Source of the DNA: JANPPS01 sp964242575
GTDB taxonomy: Bacteria; Pseudomonadota; Alphaproteobacteria; Acetobacterales; Acetobacteraceae
DNA length: 64,000 nt
Assembly (NCBI GenBank): GCA_964242575.1
Contig: CAXTCN010000012.1
Location: 1 to 64,000, forward strand
Direction of reading: 5' to 3'
Positions 1-8,401 of the stretch are shown here, in pieces (the stretch's first letter is position 1; each line of letters starts with the position of its first letter). Under the pieces are notes generated by a model, which searched no databases, was not told where the DNA came from, and was given only the letters and a program-made list of their open reading frames with translations. Both the position numbers and the translations under genes were made by a program.

Positions 1-32
1 TCGGCGGCGGGCGCGTTGCTGTCGAGCGGCAT
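1..32 (-). CDS. Next Tad-operon gene, 5' end only (possibly cpaE/tadZ)
   Basis: The last bases of the upstream lipoprotein gene form a TAATG stop-start overlap. The new frame reads M-P-L-D-S-N-A-P-A-A and runs off the window edge. In alphaproteobacterial Tad loci the gene after cpaC/cpaD is usually the CpaE/TadZ localisation ATPase, so that is the guess from position. Ten residues cannot confirm it. Confidence 0.4.
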   Translation of the reverse strand, partial: MPLDSNAPAA

Positions 33-337
33 TATTCGGGCGTTCCGGTTGGGGGCGGCGGAGCGGACGAGCCGCTGGCGCCGACCTTGGAGATGCCGCT
101 GTCCGGCAGCGGGTACACGCGGTCGGCGCGCAGGCGGTCCATGGCGCGGGCGGCTTGGTGGCCGTCGGCCGACCGGGCGGCCACGCCCTGCACCAAGTCG
201 CTCGGCACGGCCACCATGGCGCGGAGGTTGGCGGCGTTGGCGTTCATGGGCCGCCAGACGCCCTCGCGGGTCAGCGGGTCGGTCACCGAGCAGCCGACCA
301 GGCCAAGCAGGGCGCAGGCGTAGATGATGCGGCTCAT
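32..337 (-). CDS. CpaD-like Tad pilus lipoprotein
   Basis: A 101-aa protein with a lipoprotein signal: a hydrophobic stretch ends in a lipobox around L-V-G-C at residues 13-16. The middle holds A-N-L-R-A-M-V-A-V-P-S-D-L-V, which resembles the conserved 'NLAAMVADPRDLV' block of CpaD, the small outer-membrane lipoprotein of Tad/Flp pilus systems. It is shorter than classical CpaD (about 200 aa), so it is probably a reduced version of the family. Its start overlaps the stop of the secretin gene, so the two are translationally coupled. The family assignment rests on one motif plus operon position. Confidence 0.68.
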   Translation of the reverse strand: MSRIIYACALLGLVGCSVTDPLTREGVWRPMNANAANLRAMVAVPSDLVQGVAARSADGHQAARAMDRLRADRVYPLPDSGISKVGASGSSAPPPPTGTPE

Positions 338-1716
338 GGCAGCACGAACCCGGCGTCGCCGGGGATGCGGACGTTGGCGGCCGGGCCGTTGCGGCCCTTT
401 TGCCGCAGCAGCAGCACGCGCTCCAGGTCGGTGGGCGCGCGCCAGCCGTCATCCGGCGCGGCGAGGGCGGTGGGGTCGCTGACCGGGCGCACGAGGTAGG
501 GCGTCACCACGATGACCAGCTCGGTCTGGTTCTGCTGGAAGCTGTCGGAGCGGAACAGCGCGCCCAGGATCGGCACGTCGCTCAGCAGCGGCAGGCCGAG
601 GCCAGTGAGCCGCTGCCCTTCTTGCAGCAGCCCGGCGATGGCGAAGCTCTGGCCCGAGCCAAGCTCGACCGTGGTTTCGGCGCGGCGCACCGTGAGGGCC
701 GGGATTTGGACGCTGTTGTTGCCGTTGCCGATCTGCACCGCGCCCTGGTTCGAGAGCTGGCTGACCTCGGGGCGGACGCGCAGCACGATGCGGTCGTTGC
801 TGGCGACGGTGGGCACGAACGCCAGGCTGATGCCGTACTGCTTGAACTCGACGGTGATCGCGTTGTTTTCCTGGGCGATGGGAATGGGGAACTCGCCGCC
901 GACCAGGAAGCTCGCGGTCTCGCCGCTGAGCGCGGTGAGGTTGGGTTCCGCCAGCACGCGGATAAGCTGGTCCTGCGACAGCGCATCGATGGTGGCGTTC
1001 ACGTCGGTGAACGCGCCGCGCGGGCCGGCCTTGGTGTAGCCGCCGTTGATGCGGGTGGCGGAGCTGGCCAGGTCCGCCAGAGTGTTCGCGGTGGCGAGGC
1101 CGATGGTGCCGTAGCGGCCGAGGTTGCCCAGCGCCTGCCAGTTGATGCCAAGCTCCCGCGTGATGGTGCGGGACATCTCGGCGATGCGGACGCGGAGGTT
1201 CACCTGGATGGGCGTGGCGACGGCGAGGCGGTTGTCCAGCAAACCCTTGTCCGCGAGGTAGCTGCGGGCCAGGCGGGCGGCGCGCTCGGCGTCGGCGGGG
1301 GTGGCGACTTGGCCGGTCATAGCGACGCCGTTGGGCCGGGCCTCGGTGGCGACGGACGCGCCGGGTACGGTGCGGCCGATGCCGGCGCGGGCCTCGTTGG
1401 CGGCGAAGGCGGAGGGGCGCACGACCACGTCCCACTGCGCGATGGGCGCGCCGGTGGCGGACAGGGCGGCGACGGTGGTGCGGCCCGGCGCCAGGCCGAA
1501 CACGAACAGGCTGGTGGGGCTGGCGGGGCGGACCTCCGCGACCTTGGGATCGGCGGCGAATATGCTGGCGGCGGGCGCCCCGAGGCCGAGCACCCGGCCC
1601 ATGCCGGCCTCGATGGCGACGGGGCGAGGCGCCTGGGCCGATGCCGGGCCAGAAAGCGCAAGACTGAGGGCCAGGGCCGTGACGGCGCGCGGCCAGGCTT
1701 TGATCGTCTTGATCAT
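334..1716 (-). CDS. cpaC: Tad/Flp pilus outer-membrane secretin CpaC (RcpA)
   Basis: A 460-aa protein with a cleavable signal peptide (Ala-rich, ending about P-A-S-A-Q-A near residue 28). The pilus-assembly N-terminal domain follows (residues about 30-105), then a BON-like stretch (about 130-175). The C-terminal secretin domain (about 190-430) contains the typical A-E-P-N-L-T-A-L-S-G-E and F-L-V-G-G-E-F-P-I-P motifs. Secretins form the outer-membrane ring through which the Flp pilus is extruded. The length is normal for CpaC. It overlaps cpaB upstream by 4 bp (ATGA) and the CpaD-like gene downstream, which fits a tight operon. Confidence 0.95.
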   Translation of the reverse strand: MIKTIKAWPRAVTALALSLALSGPASAQAPRPVAIEAGMGRVLGLGAPAASIFAADPKVAEVRPASPTSLFVFGLAPGRTTVAALSATGAPIAQWDVVVRPSAFAANEARAGIGRTVPGASVATEARPNGVAMTGQVATPADAERAARLARSYLADKGLLDNRLAVATPIQVNLRVRIAEMSRTITRELGINWQALGNLGRYGTIGLATANTLADLASSATRINGGYTKAGPRGAFTDVNATIDALSQDQLIRVLAEPNLTALSGETASFLVGGEFPIPIAQENNAITVEFKQYGISLAFVPTVASNDRIVLRVRPEVSQLSNQGAVQIGNGNNSVQIPALTVRRAETTVELGSGQSFAIAGLLQEGQRLTGLGLPLLSDVPILGALFRSDSFQQNQTELVIVVTPYLVRPVSDPTALAAPDDGWRAPTDLERVLLLRQKGRNGPAANVRIPGDAGFVLP

Positions 1717-2609
1717 TCGAACTTGAACTCCTTGTCGCTGGAGGCGCCCTGGTAGACCCGGACCGTTGCGCCGGCGTTGACGCCGCGGGGGCGGTTCAGG
1801 GCGGGGGACACGTCCTGGCCCCAGGTGGTCGGGACGGCTTTCAAGGCGGGCGGCAGGACGGCCTTGCGGAAGGCGACGCCTTGCACGAGGCTGTCGGGAT
1901 CGGCGTGCAGGGTGCTGGCGGCGCGGACGGCGAGTGCCACTTTGCCGAGGCGGACGGCGACGGCGACGCGCTCGGCGGCGGCGGGCAGCACTTCCAGGGT
2001 GATGGTGCGGCTGGAGGCGTTGGAGGCGTCTGAGCCGGCGGCGTGGGCGAGCTGCTGGTCCACGGCGATGACGCGGATGTCGTGCAGGACGGTCTCGCCG
2101 AAGGTGCGGCGTCCGGCGGGGGTGGCTGGGTCCTCGGTGGTTTGGGTGAGGATGAGGTCCACGCGGTCGCCGGGCCAGATGAGGCCGGCGGCACCAGAGA
2201 CGGGATCGACGGCGACGGACACGGCGCGGTGGTCCGGGGCGAGCACGGCGGCGAGGAAGCCGCCTTCGGCTGGGCGCAGCACGTCCTGCGGCAGCACCGG
2301 CTGCTGGGCCAGCATGGTGCGGCGGACCATTGCGCCGACCAGCTCGGCGCGGGCGATGATGGTGTCGGGGCGCGCGCCGTCCGGGACTTCGCTGGGCGCC
2401 GTGGCGGCGGCGGCGAGGTCATCGAGCTTGATGAAGCTGCCGGCCTGCAACGCCTTGGACACCACGAGCACGGCGACGGGCGCGGGCGGCGGCGGCGCTT
2501 CGGCCTGGGCGATGGGCGGGGCGGGAGTGGGGTTGAGGCTGAGCCAGGCGACCAGGCCGAAGCCGGCGGTGACGATCAACATCATGGCGACCAGGATTGC
2601 GCGCAGCAT
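1713..2609 (-). CDS. cpaB: Tad/Flp pilus assembly protein CpaB (RcpC)
   Basis: A 298-aa protein with one N-terminal membrane segment (residues about 5-26). An SAF-like domain follows (about 50-115: L-V-V-S-K-A-L-Q-A-G-S-F-I then a D-V-L-R-P motif), then the RcpC/CpaB domain with V-S-V-A-V-D-P-V and P-G-D-R-V-D-L-I-L-T. CpaB is a periplasmic partner of the secretin. Position between cpaA and cpaC, with a 4-bp overlap into cpaC, matches the usual Tad order. Confidence 0.94.
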   Translation of the reverse strand: MLRAILVAMMLIVTAGFGLVAWLSLNPTPAPPIAQAEAPPPPAPVAVLVVSKALQAGSFIKLDDLAAAATAPSEVPDGARPDTIIARAELVGAMVRRTMLAQQPVLPQDVLRPAEGGFLAAVLAPDHRAVSVAVDPVSGAAGLIWPGDRVDLILTQTTEDPATPAGRRTFGETVLHDIRVIAVDQQLAHAAGSDASNASSRTITLEVLPAAAERVAVAVRLGKVALAVRAASTLHADPDSLVQGVAFRKAVLPPALKAVPTTWGQDVSPALNRPRGVNAGATVRVYQGASSDKEFKFE

Positions 2610-2615
2610 GGGGGG

Positions 2616-3113
2616 CTATCCCGTGATTAGGGTGAAGACGCAGCCGGCGGCGATGGCGCAGGCGTAGGGCAGCGGGGCGTTGCGGCGCATGCGCCAGGCC
2701 TCGATGCGGCCGATGCGGCGGATGAGGTTGCGCGACGTGCGCAGGGTGCGGCGGAGCGGGGGGAGGCGGCGGCCGAGCAGGTAGGCGGTGGCGAGAACGC
2801 CGCCGGCCATCGAGGTGGCGAGCACAAGGTCCAGGACGGCGGGGGCGGGGACCAGCAGGGCGCAGGCGGCCAGCAGCTTCACGTCGCCGCCGCCGATCCA
2901 GCCGCGTTGCCACATAAGGAACAGGGCAGTGAACACGGCGAGGGCGAGCAGGAGGGAGGGCAGGATGTCGCCTGAGGCGAGCCGGGCGGCGAGGCCGCAC
3001 AGGGCGATGAGCGCCGAGGCCCAATTCGGCACCCGGCGGGACGCGATGTCCTGCAGGGCGGCGAACAGCAGCGCCGGCAGGGCGGCGAGGCTTAGGGCTT
3101 GAGCGGCGGTCAT
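2616..3113 (-). CDS. cpaA: Tad prepilin peptidase CpaA (TadV), A24 family
   Basis: A 165-aa integral membrane aspartic peptidase that processes Flp prepilin. The first active-site Asp lies in A-L-Q-D-I-A-S-R (about residue 24) and the second in G-G-G-D-V-K-L-L (about residue 77), the G-x-G-D signature of type 4 prepilin peptidases. Several hydrophobic helices surround them. The ATG at 3113 was chosen because translation upstream of it is non-hydrophobic and unrelated to the family, and the resulting length is typical of CpaA. It lies 75 bp downstream of flp and 6 bp upstream of cpaB. Confidence 0.93.
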   Translation of the reverse strand: MTAAQALSLAALPALLFAALQDIASRRVPNWASALIALCGLAARLASGDILPSLLLALAVFTALFLMWQRGWIGGGDVKLLAACALLVPAPAVLDLVLATSMAGGVLATAYLLGRRLPPLRRTLRTSRNLIRRIGRIEAWRMRRNAPLPYACAIAAGCVFTLITG

Positions 3114-3187
3114 TGTGGGGTCCTTGAAGGGGTGGAAGGCGAACCCGCGGCGGCGTCTGGACGGCCGGGACGCCGCCGCGGCAAGGG

Positions 3188-3379
3188 TTAGATGCCTGTC
3201 ATACGCGACGCCATGGATGTGAACATGGTAGTCAAGCCTGTAGTATACTTTCCAATTAGTGTGACAAGGGCGGCCGATACCAACGCCGCGATCATTCCAT
3301 ACTCCAAAGCCGTCACTGCGCGACGGTCCTGCCGTAGGGTCTGTAGGAACGCAATCTGGGTCTTGCAAAACTCGAACAT
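3188..3379 (-). CDS. flp: Flp/Fap-type major pilin
   Basis: A 63-aa prepilin and the structural subunit of the Tad pilus. A short charged leader (residues 1-21) is followed by V-T-A-L-E-Y-G, the E-Y pair of Flp pilins, and a 20-residue hydrophobic helix. Glu26 would be E5 of the mature pilin if cleavage occurs after Ala21. The residue before the cut is Ala rather than the usual Gly. An AGGAAG ribosome site sits 5 bases before the start. It is the first gene of the minus-strand Tad operon and has a lower GC content than its neighbours, as is common for flp. Confidence 0.93.
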   Translation of the reverse strand: MFEFCKTQIAFLQTLRQDRRAVTALEYGMIAALVSAALVTLIGKYTTGLTTMFTSMASRMTGI

Positions 3380-3542
3380 TTTTAGCTTCCTAGTACTCGT
3401 GATTGTTCACGAAGGCTGACGCATTAACTATAGGCATCCTGCCTTTCGCTCACGAAGGACTTCGCTTCCGCGGCTCCGTTTCACCATTAAGACAGCCAAA
3501 GCTTAACATCCGGTAAACGCCCCCTTGGCTTGCAGAAAATTG

Positions 3543-4232
3543 TTATTTCATCGGCACGTAAACCACCGGCAGCCGCCGCATGGCGGTGAAGCGGGGCGCG
3601 GGGCCGGCGGTGGGAACCAAGCCCGCCGGGCCGTAAACGCGGACCAGGGGCGACGCCGGGCGGGCCGCGAGGCCGGACCATGTTGCCAGCACGCGGGCGG
3701 CATACGGCTCGGCGAACCCGGCGGTCAGGGAGTGGTACTGCCCGGCCGCCACCTCCCATGACCCGGCCGATGCGCGCAGGCCGGCGAGGAAGCGGGCGGC
3801 GTAGCCAGCGTTGAGCGCCGGGTCGAACGCGTTGTCCAGGGTGGCGAACGCGCCGGGGTGGTGCAGCAGGTTGACCTGGAAGCAGCCCACGTCGATGGAG
3901 CGCGCCCCGGCGGCCTGGGCCTGCCGCACATGGCCGATGGCGGCGGCGCGGTCCGCGAAGTGGCGGCCTGCGCCGGCCACGTTCACGGCATACGGCCAGG
4001 GCGTGACCCGGCCAGTGCCGGGGTCGGCCCGGCCGCTCTCAACCTTGCCGATGGCGAGCAGCAGGCCGGGCGGGATGCCGGCGGCCTGTTCCGCGGCGGC
4101 GGCGGCGTCGCCGCACGCCGTCCAGGGCGCGGGCGACGCTTGCGCCCATGCGCCGCCCGCGCTGCCCAACAGGGCGGCGGCGAACAGGGCCGGCAGGGCG
4201 CGGCGCGGGGTGCCGTGGAAGGGCGCGGACAT
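3543..4232 (-). CDS. Lytic transglycosylase, SLT domain
   Basis: A 229-aa secreted protein. The signal peptide ends near A-W-A-Q-A (residue 31). An SLT-type fold follows with the catalytic Glu65 in A-I-G-K-V-E-S-G-R and the later blocks G-C-F-Q-V-N-L and Y-A-A-R-F-L. It would cleave peptidoglycan in the periplasm. Placed just upstream of the Tad genes on the same strand, it may open the wall for pilus assembly; that link is inferred from position only. It could instead serve general wall turnover. Confidence 0.88.
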   Translation of the reverse strand: MSAPFHGTPRRALPALFAAALLGSAGGAWAQASPAPWTACGDAAAAAEQAAGIPPGLLLAIGKVESGRADPGTGRVTPWPYAVNVAGAGRHFADRAAAIGHVRQAQAAGARSIDVGCFQVNLLHHPGAFATLDNAFDPALNAGYAARFLAGLRASAGSWEVAAGQYHSLTAGFAEPYAARVLATWSGLAARPASPLVRVYGPAGLVPTAGPAPRFTAMRRLPVVYVPMK

Positions 4233-4459
4233 TACGTCAGGGTAACACGGCGTTGGTCAGGTGAAGTTAACCGCCATGGTGGCCGGCACTCCACGCCGCC
4301 GGGTCGGCGCGCCTGGATGGGCTTGCGGGGGCTGGCGCAAATTACATTAGTATCAATAGGATATGCATGGCCGGCTCAGTCGGCACGCGGGCCGGGCCGG
4401 GTGCGCAACGCCCCGGGCCGCCGGTTAGTTTATGTCAGGAAGTGTCGGGGTGCGTCCGG

Positions 4460-4846
4460 TCAGACCTGGCGGACTGGCCCGGGATACTGCGCCACCTGCG
4501 GGTCCAAGGTCAGCAACGTGATGCCCTCGGTCCCGGCCTGGGCCAGCAGGATGCGGTCGAACGGGTCCCGGTGCAGCGGCGGCAACGCGCTGACGGCGAA
4601 GGCGTGCTGGCTGGTGATCTCCAGCTCGGTGTAGCCGTTGTCCAATAGGTTGCGACGCAGTGCCCGTGGGTCCACCTGGAAGTCACTCCGGCCGAGGCCG
4701 TGCTTGATGGAGACCTCCCAGATGCTGGCGACGCTGAACACGCCCCGGGTATACGGGTCCGCCAGCAAAGCCTGTGCCACAACCGGCAGGCGCTCCGGAA
4801 ACAGCGCAATCCAGAGCAGGATGTGGGTGTCGAGCAGGAACGTCAC
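4460..4846 (-). CDS. PIN-domain toxin (VapC-like RNase)
   Basis: A 128-aa PIN domain: the first acidic residue is in F-L-L-D-T-H at residues 3-8, Glu in S-I-W-E-V-S-I-K near residue 44, and the late acidic pair in H-R-D-P-F-D-R-I-L-L-A-Q. These are the metal-binding positions of PIN ribonucleases. The start overlaps the end of the Phd-type antitoxin gene by 4 bp (ATGA), the usual arrangement of a type II toxin-antitoxin operon. The RNA target cannot be read from sequence. Confidence 0.92.
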   Translation of the reverse strand: MTFLLDTHILLWIALFPERLPVVAQALLADPYTRGVFSVASIWEVSIKHGLGRSDFQVDPRALRRNLLDNGYTELEITSQHAFAVSALPPLHRDPFDRILLAQAGTEGITLLTLDPQVAQYPGPVRQV

Positions 4847-5082
4847 CCGTAGAACATATCCTCGATTTCCTGCTGGCCCATGGTGTCGAAGTCGTCTGGA
4901 ACCTGGCCCTGCCCCTTCATGAACCCGAATCGCTGGATGGGCCGGGGGTCCGGGGCATTGTACGGCACGACCTTGACCAGGGGCTTGCCGGCCTTGGCGA
5001 TGATGAACGGCTCGCCCTTGGTGGCCTGTTCGATTAGCCGGGACAGGTGGGTCTTGGCCTCGTGGATGTTGACGGTCTTCAT
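4843..5082 (-). CDS. Phd/YefM-family antitoxin partner of the PIN toxin
   Basis: A 79-aa protein. The N-terminal DNA-binding half has the Phd signature (N-I-H-E-A-K-T-H-L-S-R-L-I, then P-F-I-I-A-K-A-G-K-P-L-V-K-V-V-P). The C-terminal tail is acidic and probably wraps the toxin. The ATG at 5082 is preferred to a GTG two codons upstream because AGGAGG sits 5 bases before it and would overlap the GTG. Autorepression of the pair is known for the family; no operator is assigned here. Confidence 0.91.
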   Translation of the reverse strand: MKTVNIHEAKTHLSRLIEQATKGEPFIIAKAGKPLVKVVPYNAPDPRPIQRFGFMKGQGQVPDDFDTMGQQEIEDMFYG

Positions 5083-5141
5083 ATGCACCTCCTGGACTAG
5101 GCCTAGTTAGTCCGGCCAGCCCAGGAATGCCAGGCGTTTCG

Positions 5142-5858
5142 TCACGCCAGCGCCAGCACGCCCATCGGGTCCAGCCGGTAGCCGCCGCCCTCGGTGACCA
5201 GCAGGCGGGCGTTGCCGGGGTCCGGCTCGATTTTTTGGCGCAGGCGGTAGATGTGGGTTTCCAGCGTGTGGGTGGTGACAGCGGCGTTGTAGCCCCACAC
5301 CTCGTTCAACAGGACCTGCCGCGCCACGGGCCGCGTGCCGGCGCGGTAGAGGAACTTGAGGATCGCGGCCTCCTTTTCCGTGAGGCGGATGCGGCGGTTT
5401 TTGATCGGCTCTTGCAGCAGCTTGGCGCTGGGGCGGAAGGTGTAGGGGCCGATGGTGAACACCGCGTCCTCGGAGTTCTCGAAGATGCGCAGTTGGGCGC
5501 GCAGCCGGGCCAATAGCTCGGCCAGGCGGAACGGCTTGGCGATGTAGTCGTTGGCGCCGGCGTCCAGGCCGCGCACCACGTCGGCCTCCTCGTCGGAGCC
5601 GGTCAGCATGATAATGGGGACGCGCAGCCCGCCGCGACGCAGGTTGGCGCACAGGTCCCGCCCGTCGCCATCCGGTAGGGTCACGTCGAGGATGATGGCG
5701 TCGAAGCGGGCGTTCTGCGCCGCAATCAGCTTTTCCGCCTCGCTGACGGTGCCGGCCTGGGCAGCCGTGAACTCGTGGTCGAGCTGAAGCTGCTCCACCA
5801 GGGTTTCCCGTATGGTCGCATCGTCATCGACGATTAAGATCGGACGCTCGGCATTCAT
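5142..5858 (-). CDS. OmpR/PhoB-family response regulator (orphan)
   Basis: A 238-aa two-domain regulator. The receiver domain (residues 1-120) has the acidic pocket D11-D12-D13, the phospho-acceptor Asp58 (A-I-I-L-D-V-T-L-P) and Lys108 (Y-I-A-K-P-F). The C-terminal winged helix (about 135-235) carries the R-I-R-L-T-E-K-E-A and T-H-T-L-E-T-H-I-Y-R-L-R-Q-K-I motifs. The ATG at 5858 has GGGA upstream and starts the conserved I-L-I-V-D-D-D strand. No histidine kinase lies next to it, so its input is unknown. It is divergent from ribA. Confidence 0.94.
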   Translation of the reverse strand: MNAERPILIVDDDATIRETLVEQLQLDHEFTAAQAGTVSEAEKLIAAQNARFDAIILDVTLPDGDGRDLCANLRRGGLRVPIIMLTGSDEEADVVRGLDAGANDYIAKPFRLAELLARLRAQLRIFENSEDAVFTIGPYTFRPSAKLLQEPIKNRRIRLTEKEAAILKFLYRAGTRPVARQVLLNEVWGYNAAVTTHTLETHIYRLRQKIEPDPGNARLLVTEGGGYRLDPMGVLALA

Positions 5859-6093
5859 ATAGCCAAATCCCTTCGTTGCCCGCCGGCCCGACCTGACCGG
5901 GGCGCTTGGGTGGATATCGCTTGCCTGGTCCAACGCACCAAACCGTGAGTAATCCTATCCGTGTTTTCGCTGCGATGCACACAAATTCGTGAATAATGTG
6001 TGAGTGGCCGATGTCCGGGGCCGGGCGGCTCAACCCGGCCCTGTGCGGAGCGGGGCTAGTCTGGCCTGGCGCGCGACGCACATACTACAGGGC

Positions 6094-7248
6094 ATGACCC
6101 CGACCAGCATCCCCCACCCGCTGCCCGACCCCTTGCCGGACCCGTTTGTGCTGCGCCTGCGCGGCGTGCATCGCGCGGTGGCGGAGCTGCGGCGGGGGAC
6201 GCCGGTGCTGCTGCAAGGGGCCGCGGATGACGGCCCGGGCGCGGACCTGGTGGTGCTGGCGGCGGAGACCGCGGGCGCCGGGGGAATGCGCGAGCTGATG
6301 GCGATGGCCACCGGCCCGGCGCTGCTGCTGCTGGCGCCGGTGCGCGCGGCGGCCCTGCTGCGCCGCCCGGTCGAGGCGCCGGGTGCCACGGCGGTGGCGT
6401 TCCGCGCGGCGGGCGTGCTGGACGCGGCGGTGCTGCGCGGGCTGGCGGACCCGACCGCGCCGCAAATGGCGGAGGTGCCGGTGCCCGCGCCCACGCCGAG
6501 GCTGGCGGCGGCGGCGCTTGGCCTGGCGAAGCTGGCGCGGCTGCTGCCGGCGGTGCTGGCGGCGCCTGCGGACGGCGCGCGGGCCGGGGCGCTCGGGCTG
6601 TTGCGGGTCCCGGCGGCGGACGTGCTGGCGCATCCCGACGCGGAGGCCGGCGCGCTGGCGCGGGTGGCGGAAGCGTCGGTGCCGTTGGAGGACGCGCCGG
6701 ACGCGCGCATCGTCGCGTTCCGCGCGCCGGACGCGGGGGTGGAGCACCTGGCGATTGTGGTGGGGCAGCCGGGCCATTCACAGGATGGGCTGCTGGCGCC
6801 GTTGGTGCGGCTGCACTCCGAGTGCTTCACCGGCGACCTGCTGGGCAGCCTGCGCTGCGATTGCGGGCCGCAACTGCGCGCCGCGCTGCGCCGCATTGGG
6901 CACGAGGGCGCGGGCGTCGTGCTTTATATGGCGCAGGAGGGCCGCGGCATCGGCATCGCCGGCAAGCTGCGCGCCTACGCGTTGCAGGACCGCGGGCTGG
7001 ACACGCTGGACGCCAACCGGGCGCTGGGCTGGCACGCGGACGAGCGCAACTACCTGCTGGCCGCGACCATGCTGCGCGAGCTTGGCATCGGGCGGCTGCG
7101 GCTGCTGACCAACAACCCGGACAAGCTGGCGGCGCTGCGGGCGTGCGGGGTGGAGGTGGTGGCGCGCGAGCCGCTGGTGATTGCGCCGAACGGCACCAAC
7201 GACGGCTACCTGTCCACCAAGGCGCGGCGGTTCGGGCATCTTTTGTAG
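6094..7248 (+). CDS. ribA: GTP cyclohydrolase II (RibA) with degenerate N-terminal domain
   Basis: A 384-aa enzyme for the first step of riboflavin synthesis, GTP to a diaminopyrimidine phosphate. The C-terminal half is intact: zinc ligands C244, C255 and C257 in S-E-C-F-T-G-D and L-R-C-D-C-G, plus Y-M-A-Q-E-G-R-G-I-G and the L-L-T-N-N-P-D-K block. Residues about 15-200 look like a worn RibB (DHBP synthase) domain without its catalytic acidic motif, so only RibA activity is predicted. The ATG at 6094 is the first start consistent with the family. No FMN riboswitch is recognisable upstream. Confidence 0.93.
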   Translation: MTPTSIPHPLPDPLPDPFVLRLRGVHRAVAELRRGTPVLLQGAADDGPGADLVVLAAETAGAGGMRELMAMATGPALLLLAPVRAAALLRRPVEAPGATAVAFRAAGVLDAAVLRGLADPTAPQMAEVPVPAPTPRLAAAALGLAKLARLLPAVLAAPADGARAGALGLLRVPAADVLAHPDAEAGALARVAEASVPLEDAPDARIVAFRAPDAGVEHLAIVVGQPGHSQDGLLAPLVRLHSECFTGDLLGSLRCDCGPQLRAALRRIGHEGAGVVLYMAQEGRGIGIAGKLRAYALQDRGLDTLDANRALGWHADERNYLLAATMLRELGIGRLRLLTNNPDKLAALRACGVEVVAREPLVIAPNGTNDGYLSTKARRFGHLL

Positions 7249-7278
7249 CGGTGGCACAGGACTTGCTACACCGGATGC

Positions 7279-7818
7279 ATGATCCTTCCAACGCCTGGCG
7301 CCGATCCCGCTTCCCGCCTGCACGGCTGGGCCGACCCCGATGGCGCCGGGCCGATTGGGCCGGACCAGGCGTGGCCGCAGAAGGTGGACGTGCCGTTCGA
7401 CCAGGTGATGAACGGGCTGAACCCGCTGCATTACGTGCCGGTGGTCGGCATGGTGTACCGGGCCGCGACGGGCGAGCAAATCCCGGCGACGATGCGGGTC
7501 ATGGGCGCGGCCATCACCGGCGGGCCGCTGGGGGCGCTGGGCGCTGGGCTGATGGGGCTGCTGGAGGCGATTTTCACCATGGAGCCGGACCAGACGCGGC
7601 CCGCTGTTCCGGCTGGCATGTCGGCCACCGGGTCGGAGGCGGCGATGGAGCCGGTCTCGCCGGGGGAGCTGGCGGAGGGGGCCTACACCACGCTCGCGAC
7701 CGTGACGCCGGAGTGGCTGGGCGGCGCCACGCAGTTCGCGTCACGCGGGGCGGCGGCGTACAGCATGGGGGTGACGGAGTGGCAGCGGACGCAGGCGCTG
7801 GAGAAGGGGTTGGCGTAG
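7279..7818 (+). CDS. Hypothetical protein, Ala/Gly-rich with a central hydrophobic stretch
   Basis: A 179-aa protein whose family I do not recognise. It opens with a polar, Trp-containing region. The middle (about residues 48-100) is hydrophobic and Gly/Met-rich (V-P-V-V-G-M-V-Y, then G-A-A-I-T-G-G-P-L-G-A-L-G-A), which suggests membrane or peptide-bilayer contact. The C-terminus is polar. It starts 30 bp after ribA on the same strand and may be co-transcribed with it. Codon use is host-like. Confidence 0.7.
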   Translation: MILPTPGADPASRLHGWADPDGAGPIGPDQAWPQKVDVPFDQVMNGLNPLHYVPVVGMVYRAATGEQIPATMRVMGAAITGGPLGALGAGLMGLLEAIFTMEPDQTRPAVPAGMSATGSEAAMEPVSPGELAEGAYTTLATVTPEWLGGATQFASRGAAAYSMGVTEWQRTQALEKGLA

Positions 7819-7915
7819 GCAACTTCTGCCGGGCAGGTTCTTCCGGGTTGGGCCAATCCGGGGCATAACCCCCCGCCTGCCATGCCCGCAACGGGCTGCT
7901 TTGCAACGAGGCCCC

Positions 7916-8401
7916 ATGCTCGCCCAGCTTGAACACGGCATCCTGACGCTTGGCCCCAACCGCTACCGCGCGACGCTGGGCGCGGGCGGGGTGCGGGCGG
8001 ACAAGCGGGAGGGGGACGGCGCCACGCCGCGCGGGCTGTTGCCGTTGCGGCGGGTGCTGTACCGCGCGGACCGGGTGGCGCGGCCTCGGGCCACGGCGCC
8101 AGTGCATCCGCTCGGGCCGCAGGACGGCTGGTGCGACGACCCGGCCGATGCGCGCTACAATCAGCCCGTGACGACGCCCTACCCCGCCCGGCACGAGGCG
8201 CTGTGGCGGGCGGACGGGCTGTACGACATCATCGGCGTGCTTGGCTGGAACGACGCGCCGGTGGAGCGGGGCCGGGGCAGCGCCATCTTCCTGCACGTGA
8301 GCCGGGCCGATGGCGGGCCGACCGCGGGCTGCGTGGGCCTGGCGCTGCCGGACTTGCAGGCCGTGCTGGCTGCGGGGCTTACGGAGTTGCAGGTCGCATG
8401 A
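7916..8401 (+). CDS. L,D-transpeptidase-like (YkuD) protein
   Basis: A 161-aa protein with the YkuD catalytic arrangement: His127 in A-I-F-L-H-V and Cys139 in G-G-P-T-A-G-C-V-G-L, close to the family consensus H-x(n)-S/T-x-G-C. Such enzymes make 3-3 peptidoglycan cross-links or attach proteins to the wall. No signal peptide is obvious, as in other short DUF-type relatives. The ATG at 7916 is preferred to a TTG five codons earlier. The stop overlaps the next start (ATGA), so the two genes are coupled. Confidence 0.85.
   Translation: MLAQLEHGILTLGPNRYRATLGAGGVRADKREGDGATPRGLLPLRRVLYRADRVARPRATAPVHPLGPQDGWCDDPADARYNQPVTTPYPARHEALWRADGLYDIIGVLGWNDAPVERGRGSAIFLHVSRADGGPTAGCVGLALPDLQAVLAAGLTELQVA

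Noticed and set aside
400..1755. Long plus-strand open frame opposite cpaC
   Set aside because: A GC-rich shadow frame: the opposite strand encodes a full secretin with recognisable motifs; this one is Gly/Ala/Arg/His filler.
5859..6093. FMN riboswitch before ribA
   Set aside because: None of the conserved RFN-element boxes are recognisable in the leader.
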